Assembly: GCA_035652335.1 (NCBI GenBank)
Contig: DASRDZ010000044.1
Span: 38,938 to 102,937 of the forward strand
DNA length: 64,000 bases
Direction of reading: 5' to 3'
DNA from: DASRDZ01 sp035652335
GTDB lineage: Bacteria > Chloroflexota > Dormibacteria > Aeolococcales > Aeolococcaceae
Shown here: in pieces, positions 44,805 to 54,247 of the stretch
How the letters are laid out: each line of letters begins with the position of its first letter
Numbering within the stretch: the first letter of the stretch is position 1
Program-made: the position numbers and the translations under genes
The notes under the pieces: generated by a model
What the model was told of the DNA's origin: nothing
The model's input: only the letters and a program-made list of their open reading frames with translations
Database searches by the model: none

Positions 44805-47800
44805 TCAGCGCAGCCAGCGCGCCTCGCAGCGGAGCTTGACGGTGTGCACCTCGAACGGGCCGAACTCCAGCAGGATCGCACCGTCGTCGGTGAGAGGGAG
44901 CTCCTCGACCTCGCGCTCCAGCAGGTCGGTGAGCTGGGCGCTGCGCAGAGGTGAGCAGCAGCGCAGGCGCGCGGTGCATCGGCCGCCGAACCCTTCGTAG
45001 AGGCGGACGACGACCTCGTCGCCGTCCTCGGCGACCTTGACCGCCTCGACGAACACACCCGGTGCGTCGACGGAGAAGAAGGAGCGCTGCTCCGGCGCGG
45101 CGCCGCCGTGGACGCCGGTGGTGGCGAGGAGCACGGGGTTGTTGAGGTCGTAGGCCGCCTCGATCACCCCGCCGCCGGTGGGTCCGCCGGCGTGGGGCAG
45201 CAGGGCGTAGGTGAAGCGGTGATGGCCGCGGTCGGCGTTGGGATCGGGGTAGCTCGGCGCGCGCAGCAGGGAGAGGCGCATGACGTTGCCGAGGATGTCG
45301 TAGCCGTGCTTGCAGTCGTTGAGCAGGGCCACGCCGTAGCGGCCGTCCGAGAGGTCGGCCCAGCGGCGGCCGCAGACCTCGAAGCGGGCGACGTCCCACG
45401 ACGTGTTGCGGTGCGTGGGCCGGGTGACGTGGCCGAACTGCACCTCGAACGCCGCCTCCGGCGCCTGCACGTCGACTGGGAAGGCGACCTTGAGCAGCCG
45501 CTTCGACTCCTGCCAGTCGACCTCGGTGGCGAAGCGGAGCATCCGCGAGCCGGCGTCGAGGCTGATGCGCTGCACGATCATCGACGAGCCGAAGCGGCGG
45601 GTCTGCCGGAGCTGCGCGCGCAGCGGTCCGCGCAACTCCACGACCGACTCCTCGAGGCCGGCGACGTCGGACACCGTCTCGCGGTCGAAGACGTCGACAT
45701 CCCAGGCGTCGTAGACGAGGGGGTCGTCGTCGTGCAGCTGGAAGACGTTGGCGCGCGCGTCCGGCGCGACCACCTCGCGCGCATGCTCCTTGTCGTAGAT
45801 GGAGCTGATCAGGCCGCCGGCGTCGAAGTGGACGCGGAGCAGGTCGTTCTCCAGCACGTCCCCCTGCGCGGAGGCCGGCGCCGGTGGCGGATCGTCGCCG
45901 GTGGGTTGCGCGGCCAGGTCGTACACCCGATATCCCAGCGCCGTCAGGTCGACGTGCATCAGCCGGGTGGCGTCGCCGGGAACCTCGACCACGGTGCGGC
46001 GCGCCACCGGCGACGTGTTGACGCACACGAGCGGCGCCTCCATCCCGCTGGTGTCCACCGCGTCCGCGATCGCCGACATCCCCGCGTCGCGAAGCGCGCC
46101 GACCGACGTCTGCAGCGCCGCGTACTCCGCCTCCGCCACCTCGTACACCCAGGGGATGCTCGACCCCGGGATGATGTCGTGGAACTGGTTGAAGAGCAGC
46201 GTGCGCCACGCCGACTGCAGCGCGTCGCGCGTCGCAGGGTCGGTGCGACCGCACACCACGGACAGCAGCTCCGCGTCGCGCAGCAGCACCTCGCCGAGGC
46301 GGTTGCCCAGCTTGGTGCGCGCCTGCGTCGTGTAGGTGCCGCGGTGCGTCTCCAGGTAGAGCTCGCCCACCCAGGTCGCCAGGTCGCGCGACTCGGCGGC
46401 GACCGCCTGGCTGAACGACCGCACCGTTCCCAGCTCCACGCGCGGCGCGCCCTCCAGGTCGCGCAGGCGCTGCGCCGACTCCAGCATCTCCGGCGTCGGG
46501 CCCCCGCCCCCGTCGCCCCAGCCGAAGAGGTAGAGCGAGCGGTCCGACCGCCCGTGCTCGCGATGCCGCCGCGCCGACGCGATCACCTCATCGGCCTCGA
46601 AGCTGCCGTTGTAGGTGTCCGCGGGCGGGAAATGGGTGAGCACGCGTGTGCCGTCGATGCCCTGCCACCAGAAGGTGGTGTGCGGCATGCGGTTGAACTG
46701 GTTCCAGCTCAGCTTCTGGGTGAGGAAGAAGTCGATCCCCGCCTTGCGAAAGAGCTGCGGCAGGTTGGCCGCGTAGCCGAAGACGTCGGGCAGCCACGCG
46801 TCGTGCGTCTCGACGCCGAACTCCTCCATGTAGAAGCGCTTGCCGAGGAGGAGCTGCCGCACCAGCGACTCGCCGCCCGCGAGGTTGCAGTCGGCCTCGA
46901 CCCACATGCTGCCGACGGGCTCCCAGCGCCCCGCCGCCACCGCCTCGCGGATGCGTCCGTACAGCTCGGGGTGGTCGGCCTTGATCCAGGCGTACTGGGC
47001 CGCCTGCGAGCAGGCGAAGTGCAAGTCGGGGTAGCGCTCCATCAGGCGCAGCACCGTGCTGAACGATCGCGCGCACTTGCGCCGCGTCTCGCGCGCCGGC
47101 CACAGCCAGGCGGAGTCGATGTGCGCGTGGCCCACCGCGGTGATGCGATGCGCCGAGGGCGCCGCGGGGACGGCGAGCACCGGTGCGACGCAGGCGCGCA
47201 CGGCCGCCACGCTGCTGCGCGGCGCTCGCGGGTCGTGCGCGTTGCAGGCGTCGTTGAGCGCCATGAGGATCTGCGCCGCGCGCGGGTCGTCCTGCGGCAG
47301 CGCGGCGAGCACCTCGGTGAGGACGCGCACGTCGTGGTGGGCCTGCTCGGCGTCGACGTCGAGGACCGCCAGGTCGGCGCAGACCAGCCGGTACATCGGG
47401 TCCGCGTCCGCGTCGACGCGCCCGAACAACCCTGGAGTGTGCTCGCGAGGGTTCGCCGCCGCCTCGACGTGCAGCTCGACGTCGTCGCCCGCACGCAGGT
47501 CGTCGCCGAGCACGAGGACACGGTGATTGGGCGACACGCCCTGCAGCACCCGCTGCCCGCAGTAGACGAGACCCTCGCCGGTGAACCCGGTGTCACCCCC
47601 TCCCGTGATGTCGATCACCGCGGCGACCCGCCTGGCCGCCCACGACGGCGCCACGCGCCCGCGCATGCGGAACCACGTCGTCGTCCACGGCGGGCCCCAC
47701 GCCTCCCCCACGGCGAAGGGCGTGTACGGCGCCGCGAATGCCTCGGCCGGGGGCGCGGGCTCGCCGAGCACGTGCCAGGCGGCCACCTCGAGAGGCTGCC

Positions 47801-47945
47801 GCTCGGCGACGACGAGGTCCCGCAGGGCGCGCTGGAGCCGGGCGACGCGGCGTCGCGTCAGCTCCGGGTACTTGCCGACGGTCTCCCGGCGCGGACCGCG
47901 CAGCCCGGGGTCGCCCGGGTCCCGGCCGGGAGGCTGGCCTGTCAT
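44805..47945 (-). CDS. GH38 alpha-mannosidase
   Basis: This 1046-residue cytoplasmic GH38 enzyme is predicted to remove alpha-mannosyl units with a zinc-dependent retaining mechanism. Zinc ligands are His275 and Asp277 in GHAHIDSAWLWP. The nucleophile is Asp352 in WVEADCNLAGGESL. The LPDVFGYAANLPQL motif follows, and FNQFHDIIPGSS marks the barrel-helical junction. The C-terminal beta domains (FRYTLLPH-like FTYALLPHAGG, TVKLRCE end) are complete, and length is normal. It is divergent from the GH127 gene with a 102-base spacer holding an inverted repeat. Specificity for alpha-1,2/3/6 linkages is not visible. Confidence 0.94.
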   Translation of the reverse strand: MTGQPPGRDPGDPGLRGPRRETVGKYPELTRRRVARLQRALRDLVVAERQPLEVAAWHVLGEPAPPAEAFAAPYTPFAVGEAWGPPWTTTWFRMRGRVAPSWAARRVAAVIDITGGGDTGFTGEGLVYCGQRVLQGVSPNHRVLVLGDDLRAGDDVELHVEAAANPREHTPGLFGRVDADADPMYRLVCADLAVLDVDAEQAHHDVRVLTEVLAALPQDDPRAAQILMALNDACNAHDPRAPRSSVAAVRACVAPVLAVPAAPSAHRITAVGHAHIDSAWLWPARETRRKCARSFSTVLRLMERYPDLHFACSQAAQYAWIKADHPELYGRIREAVAAGRWEPVGSMWVEADCNLAGGESLVRQLLLGKRFYMEEFGVETHDAWLPDVFGYAANLPQLFRKAGIDFFLTQKLSWNQFNRMPHTTFWWQGIDGTRVLTHFPPADTYNGSFEADEVIASARRHREHGRSDRSLYLFGWGDGGGGPTPEMLESAQRLRDLEGAPRVELGTVRSFSQAVAAESRDLATWVGELYLETHRGTYTTQARTKLGNRLGEVLLRDAELLSVVCGRTDPATRDALQSAWRTLLFNQFHDIIPGSSIPWVYEVAEAEYAALQTSVGALRDAGMSAIADAVDTSGMEAPLVCVNTSPVARRTVVEVPGDATRLMHVDLTALGYRVYDLAAQPTGDDPPPAPASAQGDVLENDLLRVHFDAGGLISSIYDKEHAREVVAPDARANVFQLHDDDPLVYDAWDVDVFDRETVSDVAGLEESVVELRGPLRAQLRQTRRFGSSMIVQRISLDAGSRMLRFATEVDWQESKRLLKVAFPVDVQAPEAAFEVQFGHVTRPTHRNTSWDVARFEVCGRRWADLSDGRYGVALLNDCKHGYDILGNVMRLSLLRAPSYPDPNADRGHHRFTYALLPHAGGPTGGGVIEAAYDLNNPVLLATTGVHGGAAPEQRSFFSVDAPGVFVEAVKVAEDGDEVVVRLYEGFGGRCTARLRCCSPLRSAQLTDLLEREVEELPLTDDGAILLEFGPFEVHTVKLRCEARWLR

Positions 47946-47999
47946 GGGCTGCGATGCTCCGCCTTGGACGGCGCCGTCCGCAAGCCACCCGCAGGCCTA

Positions 48000-48038
48000 G
48001 TCAATATTCTTGACAAACCCCGGGGACCTGCCTAGCAT
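48000..48038 (+). promoter_or_regulatory. Promoter with overlapping inverted-repeat operator upstream of GH127
   Basis: TTGACA (48010-48015) and TAGCAT (48033-48038) are exactly 17 bases apart. The perfect inverted repeat GTCAA-tattc-TTGAC (48000-48014) covers the -35, as expected for a repressor site. The start ATG at 48048 is 9 bases after the -10, so the mRNA should be nearly leaderless. The site could also control the divergent GH38 gene. Confidence 0.7.
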
Positions 48039-48047
48039 CGCCCGACG

Positions 48048-49880
48048 ATGACGGCCACCGCGCCCGCCTCGGCGGGCATCGCCCTGCGCGCCCTCCCCCC
48101 GGGGGCGGTGCAGCTCCTCCCCTCGATCTTCCAGCAGCGCACCGCGCTCACCCGCGACTACCTGGTCGAGCTGCGCTCGGACAACCTCGTCCAGAACCAC
48201 GTCCTCGAGTCCGGCCTCGGCCACCGGGCCAGCCGCGACGAGGCCCTGCACTGGGGCTGGGAGTCGCCGAACTCCCTCGTCCGCGGCCAGTTCCTCGGCC
48301 ACTGGATCTCCGCCGCGGCGCACCACGTCGCCCGCACCGGCGACCCGGAGCTGCGCGGCAAGCTGGAGTGGGTGATCGCCAAGCTCGGCGAGTGCCAGCA
48401 GGAGGCGGGCGGCGAATGGCTCTCGTCGCTGCCGCCGACGTACCTCGACCGCGCCCTGCGCGGACGTCCCACCTGGGCGGTGCAGTACGTCATCGAGAAG
48501 ACGCTGAGCGGCCTGCTCGACGCCCACCTGCTGCTCGGCGACGCGCGAGCTCTCGACCTCGTCGTCAACATGGCGCGCTGGATGCACCGCTTCACCGGCG
48601 GTCTCGGCGCGGAGCAGATGGCCGACCTGGTCGACCTCGAATGCGGTCACATGATGGCGCTGTGGGCGTCGCTGTACGGCATCACCGGCGACGCCACCCA
48701 TCGCGAGCTGATGGAGCGCTACTACCGGCGCCGCCAGTTCGACGCACTGCTGGCGGGACGCGACGTGCTCACCAACCGGCACGCCAACACCACCATCCCC
48801 GAGGCGTGTGGCGCGGCGCGCGCCTACGAGGTCACCGGCGACTCGACGTACCGCCAGGCGGCCGAGGCGTACTGGCGCTGCGCCGTCGAGGGGCGCGAGT
48901 CCTTCTGCACCGGCGGGCAGAACGCCGGCGAGTACTGGGTGCCGCCGGGACTGCTGCCCTCGCGGCTCGGGGCCACCACCCAGGAGCACTGCACCGTCTA
49001 CAACATGCGCCGGCTCGCTGAGCACCTGCTGCGCTGGAGCGGCGACCCGATCTACGCCGACTACCGCGAGCGCGCGCTCTGGAACGGCATCCTCGCCCAG
49101 CAGCACCCGACCACCGGGATGGTCACCTACTTCCTGCCCATGCGCGCCGGATCGACCAAGACCTGGGGCAGCCGCACCACCGACTTCTGGTGCTGCCACG
49201 GCACCCTGGTGCAGGCCAACACCATCCACGGCATGAACGCGTGGTACGAGGACGGCGACGGCCTCGTCCTCGCCGAGTACGTCGCCAGCCGCACCACCTG
49301 CGAGCGCGACGGCGTCGCCCTCACCCTGACGCTGCGTGAGCACATGGAGCGAAGCATGGACGAGGCCGGACACGTCGACATGGGCTGCGACGTCGGCACC
49401 GCGCGACCGCGACGGTCGACGTACCACGTCGACGTCGCCTGCGAGCGCCCACTCGACATGACGCTGCGGCTGCGCATCCCCTGGTGGGCCGAGGGCGCCG
49501 AGGTGCTGCTCGACGGCGAGCGCATCGCCGGCGACGTGCACGCGTCGACGCTCGTCCCGCTGCGGCGCACCTGGCACCACGCCACCATCACCGTGATCCT
49601 GCCGCGCCGGCTGGTCGCCGAGCCGCTGCCGGGACGCCCCGACGTGGTCTCGTTCATCGAAGGGCCGGTGGTGCTCGCGGGGTTGTGCGACGAGGAGCGC
49701 ACCCTGCACGGTGCGGGCGACGACCCCACCTCGCTGCTGGTGCCCGACGACGAGCGCGAATGGGAGCGCTGGAACGTGCGCTTCCGCACCCGCGGCCAGG
49801 AGCGCGGCATCCGCTTCGTGCCACTGCACGAGGTGGTCGACGAGCGCTACACCCTGTACTTCCCGTACAGCGCCGGCTGA
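48048..49880 (+). CDS. GH127 family (beta-L-arabinofuranosidase-like) glycoside hydrolase
   Basis: This 610-residue cytoplasmic protein has the GH127 (formerly DUF1680) fold. The N-terminal (alpha/alpha)6 barrel is followed by beta-sandwich domains. The zinc/catalytic cysteine site of GH127 is visible as Glu313-x-Cys315 (TTQEHCTVYNM) and Cys382-Cys383 (DFWCCHGT). GH127 enzymes of known function release beta-L-arabinofuranose from plant glycoproteins and related glycans, although other specificities occur. The start ATG 48048 lies just after a strong promoter. It is divergent from the GH38 alpha-mannosidase, and the two may share an operator. Confidence 0.93.
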   Translation: MTATAPASAGIALRALPPGAVQLLPSIFQQRTALTRDYLVELRSDNLVQNHVLESGLGHRASRDEALHWGWESPNSLVRGQFLGHWISAAAHHVARTGDPELRGKLEWVIAKLGECQQEAGGEWLSSLPPTYLDRALRGRPTWAVQYVIEKTLSGLLDAHLLLGDARALDLVVNMARWMHRFTGGLGAEQMADLVDLECGHMMALWASLYGITGDATHRELMERYYRRRQFDALLAGRDVLTNRHANTTIPEACGAARAYEVTGDSTYRQAAEAYWRCAVEGRESFCTGGQNAGEYWVPPGLLPSRLGATTQEHCTVYNMRRLAEHLLRWSGDPIYADYRERALWNGILAQQHPTTGMVTYFLPMRAGSTKTWGSRTTDFWCCHGTLVQANTIHGMNAWYEDGDGLVLAEYVASRTTCERDGVALTLTLREHMERSMDEAGHVDMGCDVGTARPRRSTYHVDVACERPLDMTLRLRIPWWAEGAEVLLDGERIAGDVHASTLVPLRRTWHHATITVILPRRLVAEPLPGRPDVVSFIEGPVVLAGLCDEERTLHGAGDDPTSLLVPDDEREWERWNVRFRTRGQERGIRFVPLHEVVDERYTLYFPYSAG

Positions 49881-49906
49881 GCCCCGTCCCCCCGCACGGC
49901 GCGCGG

Positions 49907-49912
49907 TACGAT
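49907..49912 (+). promoter_or_regulatory. Candidate -10 box that decides the TfoX-domain start
   Basis: TACGAT overlaps an upstream ATG (49911) and lies 7 bases before GTG 49920. If used, the mRNA begins at that GTG, excluding the first ATG and giving the common family start MAYDEEL. Confidence 0.45.
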
Positions 49913-49919
49913 GGCGTCC

Positions 49920-50255
49920 GTGGCCTACGACGAGGAGCTCGCCCAGCGCATCCGCGAGATGCTCGCCGCCGAGCGCGGGGTCACCGAGAAGAAGATGTTC
50001 GGCGGCCTCGCCTTCCTCGTCGGCGGCAACATGGCGGTGGCGGCGAGCGGACAGGGGGGCCTGCTGGTGCGCGCCGACCCGGCCGATTCGGCGAAGCTGA
50101 CCAAGGAGGGCGCCTCTCCAATGGAGATGCGCGGGCGCACCATGGACGGCTGGCTGCGCGTCGACGCGAACAGGGTGCGCACCACGCCGCAGCTGGCCAA
50201 GTGGGTGGATGTGGGAACCACCTACGCGCGCTCGCTGCCCGCCAAGGAGAAGTAG
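49920..50255 (+). CDS. TfoX N-terminal domain protein
   Basis: This 111-residue protein consists of the TfoX/Sxy N-terminal domain alone. The family pattern is clear: AYDEELAQRIREMLAAERGVTEKKMFGGLAFLVGGNMAVAA, then MEMRGRTMDGWLRVDAN. GTG 49920 gives the usual MAYDEEL start; ATG 49911 would add three residues. TfoX itself regulates competence in gamma-proteobacteria, but stand-alone domains like this are common in high-GC soil bacteria and of unknown function. It sits between two glycosidase genes without obvious linkage to them. Confidence 0.88.
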   Translation: MAYDEELAQRIREMLAAERGVTEKKMFGGLAFLVGGNMAVAASGQGGLLVRADPADSAKLTKEGASPMEMRGRTMDGWLRVDANRVRTTPQLAKWVDVGTTYARSLPAKEK

Positions 50256-50277
50256 CCGGACGCGCGCGTCGCCGCGG

Positions 50278-50309
50278 TTGACACCGCCCAGATAGTTAGA
50301 TACTCTACC
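50278..50309 (+). promoter_or_regulatory. Promoter with operator-like repeat upstream of the secreted GH-A gene
   Basis: TTGACA (50278-50283) is followed after 17 bases by TACTCT (50301-50306). The imperfect inverted repeat GTTAGA-tac-TCTACC (50295-50309) covers the -10 and resembles 40855-40869 upstream of GH31 gene 2. The leader is about 40 bases and contains an AGGAAGGAG ribosome site. Confidence 0.6.
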
Positions 50310-50352
50310 GAACTGAGGAGAAGGGGTCGGCCTCGGAAGGAAGGAGCTGGCG

Positions 50353-52470
50353 ATGGACGTGCGACGTCTCGCTGTGATCGGCGCGCTGGTGACAGTTCCG
50401 GTGCTCGCGCTCATGCCGGTGCGAGCCGCGACGACGCCGTCGTCGAGCTCGCCCTCGCTTCCCGCCCTCGGTGCGCTGGCGCCCTGGTCGGCCAGCGGCG
50501 CGACCCTGCAGGACATCACCAGCGACGCCCAGGTCGGCGGCGGCGGCACGCGCGCCACCGTGACCCAGCCGCAGTGGTCGATGACCGCGGCGCCCGGCAG
50601 GAGCGCGACGGCGGGATCGCTCTACGGCGCACGCGGCTGGATCCGCGAGTTCAAGGCCGAGGGCGGCGTGGTGCAGGTTCGCGTCGCCGGTGCGGGATGG
50701 TCGGCGGTGTCGGCGCCGTTGCACCTCGGTCCGTCGTGGCAGACCTTCGGCGTCACCACGCAGGTGCCGGCGGGTGGCGGCGGCGGCACGCAGCTGAGCA
50801 TCGAGCCGCTGGCCGGAGCCAGCCTTCCGCCCGGCAGCGACGTCGACGTCGCCGGTGTCACCGCCGGCCCCGTCTCCCCCACCGTGGTCACGCGCATCGC
50901 CGGCACGCGCGAGATCGCCGTCAGCCAGAACGGTGGACCGGCCACGGCGTTCGACGCGCAGGGCTACGTCTACTGGCCCGCCCAGATCGGGCAGAACGGG
51001 CTTGCCACCACATGGGCCGACCCCACCACCTGCCAGGCGGATGCGCAGCTCCTGCGGGGCGCTGGTGTGACGCTGCTGCAGGTGCCCTACCTCCTCGCGC
51101 AGTCGCCGACCGACACTCCCTACCTGCAATGCGCTGACAGCTTCTGGGCCGCCGGCATCGGCCTGGCCTGGCTGCTCGACGAGGGCGACACCGTCTATCC
51201 CGGGCCCGAATGGGTCGACGCCTACCAGCAGTACGTGCAGAAGGCCGAGACGGCGTTCAGCGCGCACCCGGCGACGTACCTCTGGATCATCGGCAACGAG
51301 AACGACAGCCAGACCTACGGGCCGAGCTGCTTCTTCGACAACGTCGGCTCGGCCTGTCCCGACGGGCAGGGCGACTACGTGCAGACGCTGGCCACCGAGT
51401 CGCACCAGCTCGACCCGAACCACCTGGTCGGCACCAAGCTGTGCTGCGACCTGGCGGTGATGAGCGCAAGCGACGCGCCGGCGCTCGACTTCTGGGGCAT
51501 CGACAGCTACCAGCTCTCCTCGTTCGGCAGCCTGTTCTCCTTCTACGTCAACCAGGACCCGACGCGGCCGGTGCTGATGACGGAGTTCGGCAACACTCGC
51601 ACCGCCTGCTTCGGGGCGTCGAGCTACTCCGTGCAGTCGAGCGGGCGTGTCTACGACTACGCCTGCCCACCCGGGAGCCACGAGGATCCCGCCGACCAGG
51701 CCACCGGCAATGCGGGGCTGTGGCAGGACATCCTCAACAACGAGGCCACGCCCAGCAACCCCAACGGCGCGGTGTTCGGCGGGACCACCTTCCTCTACTC
51801 CGACCTCTGGTGGTACGAGTTCAACGACCCCTTCACCCCGGTGGGCACCGACCGGACGCATGAGTTCGACGCGTGGAACATCATCGGCTCCTACCCGCCG
51901 GGCAACTTCTGGGCCTGGGAATGGGCAGGGTCGACCTACGCGCAGGACACCGCGCTCGCCGGGGAGCCCCGCGTCACCACCTCCGCGTTCGGACAGGTCG
52001 AGCAGCTCTGGTCGCCGGCGGTCACCTATCCCACGGTGAGCAACCTGGTGGTCACGCCCGGCGACTGCCAGCTCACCGTCACTTGGACGACCCCGGTGGA
52101 CGCGACGAGCCGCGTCGACGACGGCGCCGTGCAGATCGTCACGCTGCCCGACCTGAGCCGCGTCGGCCAGAACGACGTCTGGCAGGACAACACCGACTAC
52201 TCGCAGTTCACCGACTCGCCGGCGCTCACCACCTCGCACTCCGTCACGGTGACGGGCCTGAGCTCCGCGACGACATACCGCCTGGTGGCGCGCGGCTCCG
52301 ACTCGGTTGGACGCACCGCGGCGTCCGCGCCTGTCGAGGCGACGACGACCTCGGCGTCATGCCCGCTGGCCGCTCCGCCGCCCGCGGTGAGCACGGCGTC
52401 GCCCTCCACCATCGCCGCGGTCGACGCTGCGATCGCCGGCGACGCGACGCGTGCCGCCGGGGCCTGGTGA
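50353..52470 (+). CDS. Secreted clan GH-A glycoside hydrolase with fibronectin type III-like domain 2
   Basis: This 705-residue exported protein has a signal peptide (1-26), a beta-sandwich (about 30-180) and a TIM barrel with catalytic Glu316 in WIIGNENDSQ and Glu411 in VLMTEFGNT. A fibronectin III-like domain follows (about 555-670), then an Ala-rich end. It is paralogous to the protein encoded at 11861-13957, with the same domain order and the same nucleophile residue number. The barrel pattern suggests a beta-glycosidase of the GH2/GH5 type; the exact family is uncertain. Many cysteines (for example CCD and ACPPG) probably form disulfides outside the cell. Confidence 0.82.
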   Translation: MDVRRLAVIGALVTVPVLALMPVRAATTPSSSSPSLPALGALAPWSASGATLQDITSDAQVGGGGTRATVTQPQWSMTAAPGRSATAGSLYGARGWIREFKAEGGVVQVRVAGAGWSAVSAPLHLGPSWQTFGVTTQVPAGGGGGTQLSIEPLAGASLPPGSDVDVAGVTAGPVSPTVVTRIAGTREIAVSQNGGPATAFDAQGYVYWPAQIGQNGLATTWADPTTCQADAQLLRGAGVTLLQVPYLLAQSPTDTPYLQCADSFWAAGIGLAWLLDEGDTVYPGPEWVDAYQQYVQKAETAFSAHPATYLWIIGNENDSQTYGPSCFFDNVGSACPDGQGDYVQTLATESHQLDPNHLVGTKLCCDLAVMSASDAPALDFWGIDSYQLSSFGSLFSFYVNQDPTRPVLMTEFGNTRTACFGASSYSVQSSGRVYDYACPPGSHEDPADQATGNAGLWQDILNNEATPSNPNGAVFGGTTFLYSDLWWYEFNDPFTPVGTDRTHEFDAWNIIGSYPPGNFWAWEWAGSTYAQDTALAGEPRVTTSAFGQVEQLWSPAVTYPTVSNLVVTPGDCQLTVTWTTPVDATSRVDDGAVQIVTLPDLSRVGQNDVWQDNTDYSQFTDSPALTTSHSVTVTGLSSATTYRLVARGSDSVGRTAASAPVEATTTSASCPLAAPPPAVSTASPSTIAAVDAAIAGDATRAAGAW

Positions 52471-52483
52471 GGCCGGCCGCGCG

Positions 52484-54247
52484 TCAGTCCATCACCAGCG
52501 CCACGGCGTCCTCGGGGTCGGCGACGACCTCGGCTGTCGAGATCATGCGCGGACCGCGCATCAGCGAGGCGACGGCGGCGAGCAGGGCCAGCCCGGCCGC
52601 GACGAGGAAGACGATCTCCAGCCCCTGATGGAAGGGGTCGGCGATGAGCTGCGGGAAGAAGTGCGTTCCCGTGATGGTGTGCTGCGCCGACGCGGGCAAC
52701 GTGGTGAGCGCTCCCGTCGGGGCCAGCAGGTGCTGCAGCGGGTTGACGCCGAGCATGGCGGCGAACAGGGAGGCCACCGGCGGGATGGTCGCCACCTGCG
52801 CGGCGGCCGCGTGCGACACACCCTGCTGGGTGAGCGCGCTGGTGAGCGAGGACGGCAGGCTGCTGGCCAGCCCCGCGATCATCAGCGAGAAGAAGACGCC
52901 GATCGAGAGCGCGGTCCCCGAGTTCTGGAAGGTGGCGCGGATGCCCGACGCCGCGCCGCGCTGTCCCGACGGCACGCTGCTCATCACCGACGCCGAGTTG
53001 GGCGCGGCGAACATGCCGCCGCCGACGCCGTTGGCGGCGATGAGCAGGGCGAAGGCCCAGTAGGGGAAGTCGACGGGCAGCGCCATCAGGCCGAGGAAGC
53101 TCGCCGCGAACACCAGCATCCCGCTGGTGGCCATGCCGCGCGCGCCATGCCGGTCGGAGAGACGCCCTGCCAGCGGGCCGGAGACCAGGATGCCGGCGGT
53201 CAGCGGCAGCAGGAAGATGCCCGCCCAGAAGGGCGTGTCCGAATAGTCGTACCCGTGCAACGGCAGCCAGATGCCCTGCAACCAGATGACCAGCATGAAC
53301 TGCAGCCCGCCGCGCGCGATCGACACGGCGAAGCCGGCGACGTTGCCCGCGCTGAAGGCGCGGATGCGGAAGAGGCTCAGCTGGAAGAGCGGGTCGCTGA
53401 CCCGCCGCTCGATGACGAAGAAGGCACCGAGCAGACCGATGCCCGCGACGAGCAGCCCGATCACCGCCGGGTTGGTCCAGCCCATGGCGTGGCCCTGGTA
53501 GGGCTGGATGCCCTGGGTGATGGCGATGAGCAGCGCGGCCAGGCCGACGGCGAAGGTGACGTTGCCCCACCAGTCGATGGGCGCGCGGTGGCGCACGCCG
53601 GTGTCGCGCAGCTTGCGGTAGGCCCAGATGGTCCCGTAGATGCCGACGGGCACGTTGACCCAGAAGACCGCACGCCAGTCGAGTGCCGCCAGCAGGCCGC
53701 CGGCGACGAGCCCGACGAACTGGCCGGCGATGGCCGCAACCTGGTTGATGCCCAGTGCGAAGCCGCGCTCCTCTCGCGGGAAGGCGTCGGTGAGGATGGC
53801 CGCCGAGTTGGCCATCAGCATGGCGCCGCCGAGCGCCTGGAAGACGCGCCAGCCGATCAGCCATTCGGCGCCGGCCCCCGCGTCGAAGGGGTCGAACGAC
53901 AGCATCACCGAGGCGAAGGCGAAGACCACGAAGCCCGCGTTGTAGATGCGCACGCGTCCGTAGATGTCGCCGAGCCGCCCCACGGTGACCACGATCACCG
54001 CCTGCAGCAGGCGGTAGCCCATGATCATCCAGAGCACGTAGCTGACGTTGCCCGGCGCCAGCGGGTCGAGATGGATGCCGCGGAAGATGGCGGGCAGGGC
54101 GATGATGACGATGGAGCCGTCGAGCGCCGACATGAAGACGCCGGCGGTGGTGTTGGCCAGCGCCACCCACTTGTAGTTGTCGTCGGGCGCGACGCCGCCG
54201 CGACCGGGGGCTCGACGCGCTTCCCCGCCGCGTGTGAGGGTGCGCAT
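52484..54247 (-). CDS. DHA2-type (14-helix) MFS exporter
   Basis: This 587-residue drug:H+ antiporter-like MFS protein has 14 predicted membrane helices. DHA2 features are visible: ALDGSIVIIALPAI in helix 1, GRLGDIYGRVRIYNAGF as motif A, and a GINQVAAIAGQFVGLVAGGLLA-type helix 5 (motif C region). The ATG overlaps the MarR stop by one base (TGATG), so MarR and the exporter are one operon, and the MarR protein is the likely ligand-sensing repressor. The substrate is probably a toxic small molecule. The gene is convergent with the GH-A gene 13 bases away. Confidence 0.92.
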   Translation of the reverse strand: MRTLTRGGEARRAPGRGGVAPDDNYKWVALANTTAGVFMSALDGSIVIIALPAIFRGIHLDPLAPGNVSYVLWMIMGYRLLQAVIVVTVGRLGDIYGRVRIYNAGFVVFAFASVMLSFDPFDAGAGAEWLIGWRVFQALGGAMLMANSAAILTDAFPREERGFALGINQVAAIAGQFVGLVAGGLLAALDWRAVFWVNVPVGIYGTIWAYRKLRDTGVRHRAPIDWWGNVTFAVGLAALLIAITQGIQPYQGHAMGWTNPAVIGLLVAGIGLLGAFFVIERRVSDPLFQLSLFRIRAFSAGNVAGFAVSIARGGLQFMLVIWLQGIWLPLHGYDYSDTPFWAGIFLLPLTAGILVSGPLAGRLSDRHGARGMATSGMLVFAASFLGLMALPVDFPYWAFALLIAANGVGGGMFAAPNSASVMSSVPSGQRGAASGIRATFQNSGTALSIGVFFSLMIAGLASSLPSSLTSALTQQGVSHAAAAQVATIPPVASLFAAMLGVNPLQHLLAPTGALTTLPASAQHTITGTHFFPQLIADPFHQGLEIVFLVAAGLALLAAVASLMRGPRMISTAEVVADPEDAVALVMD

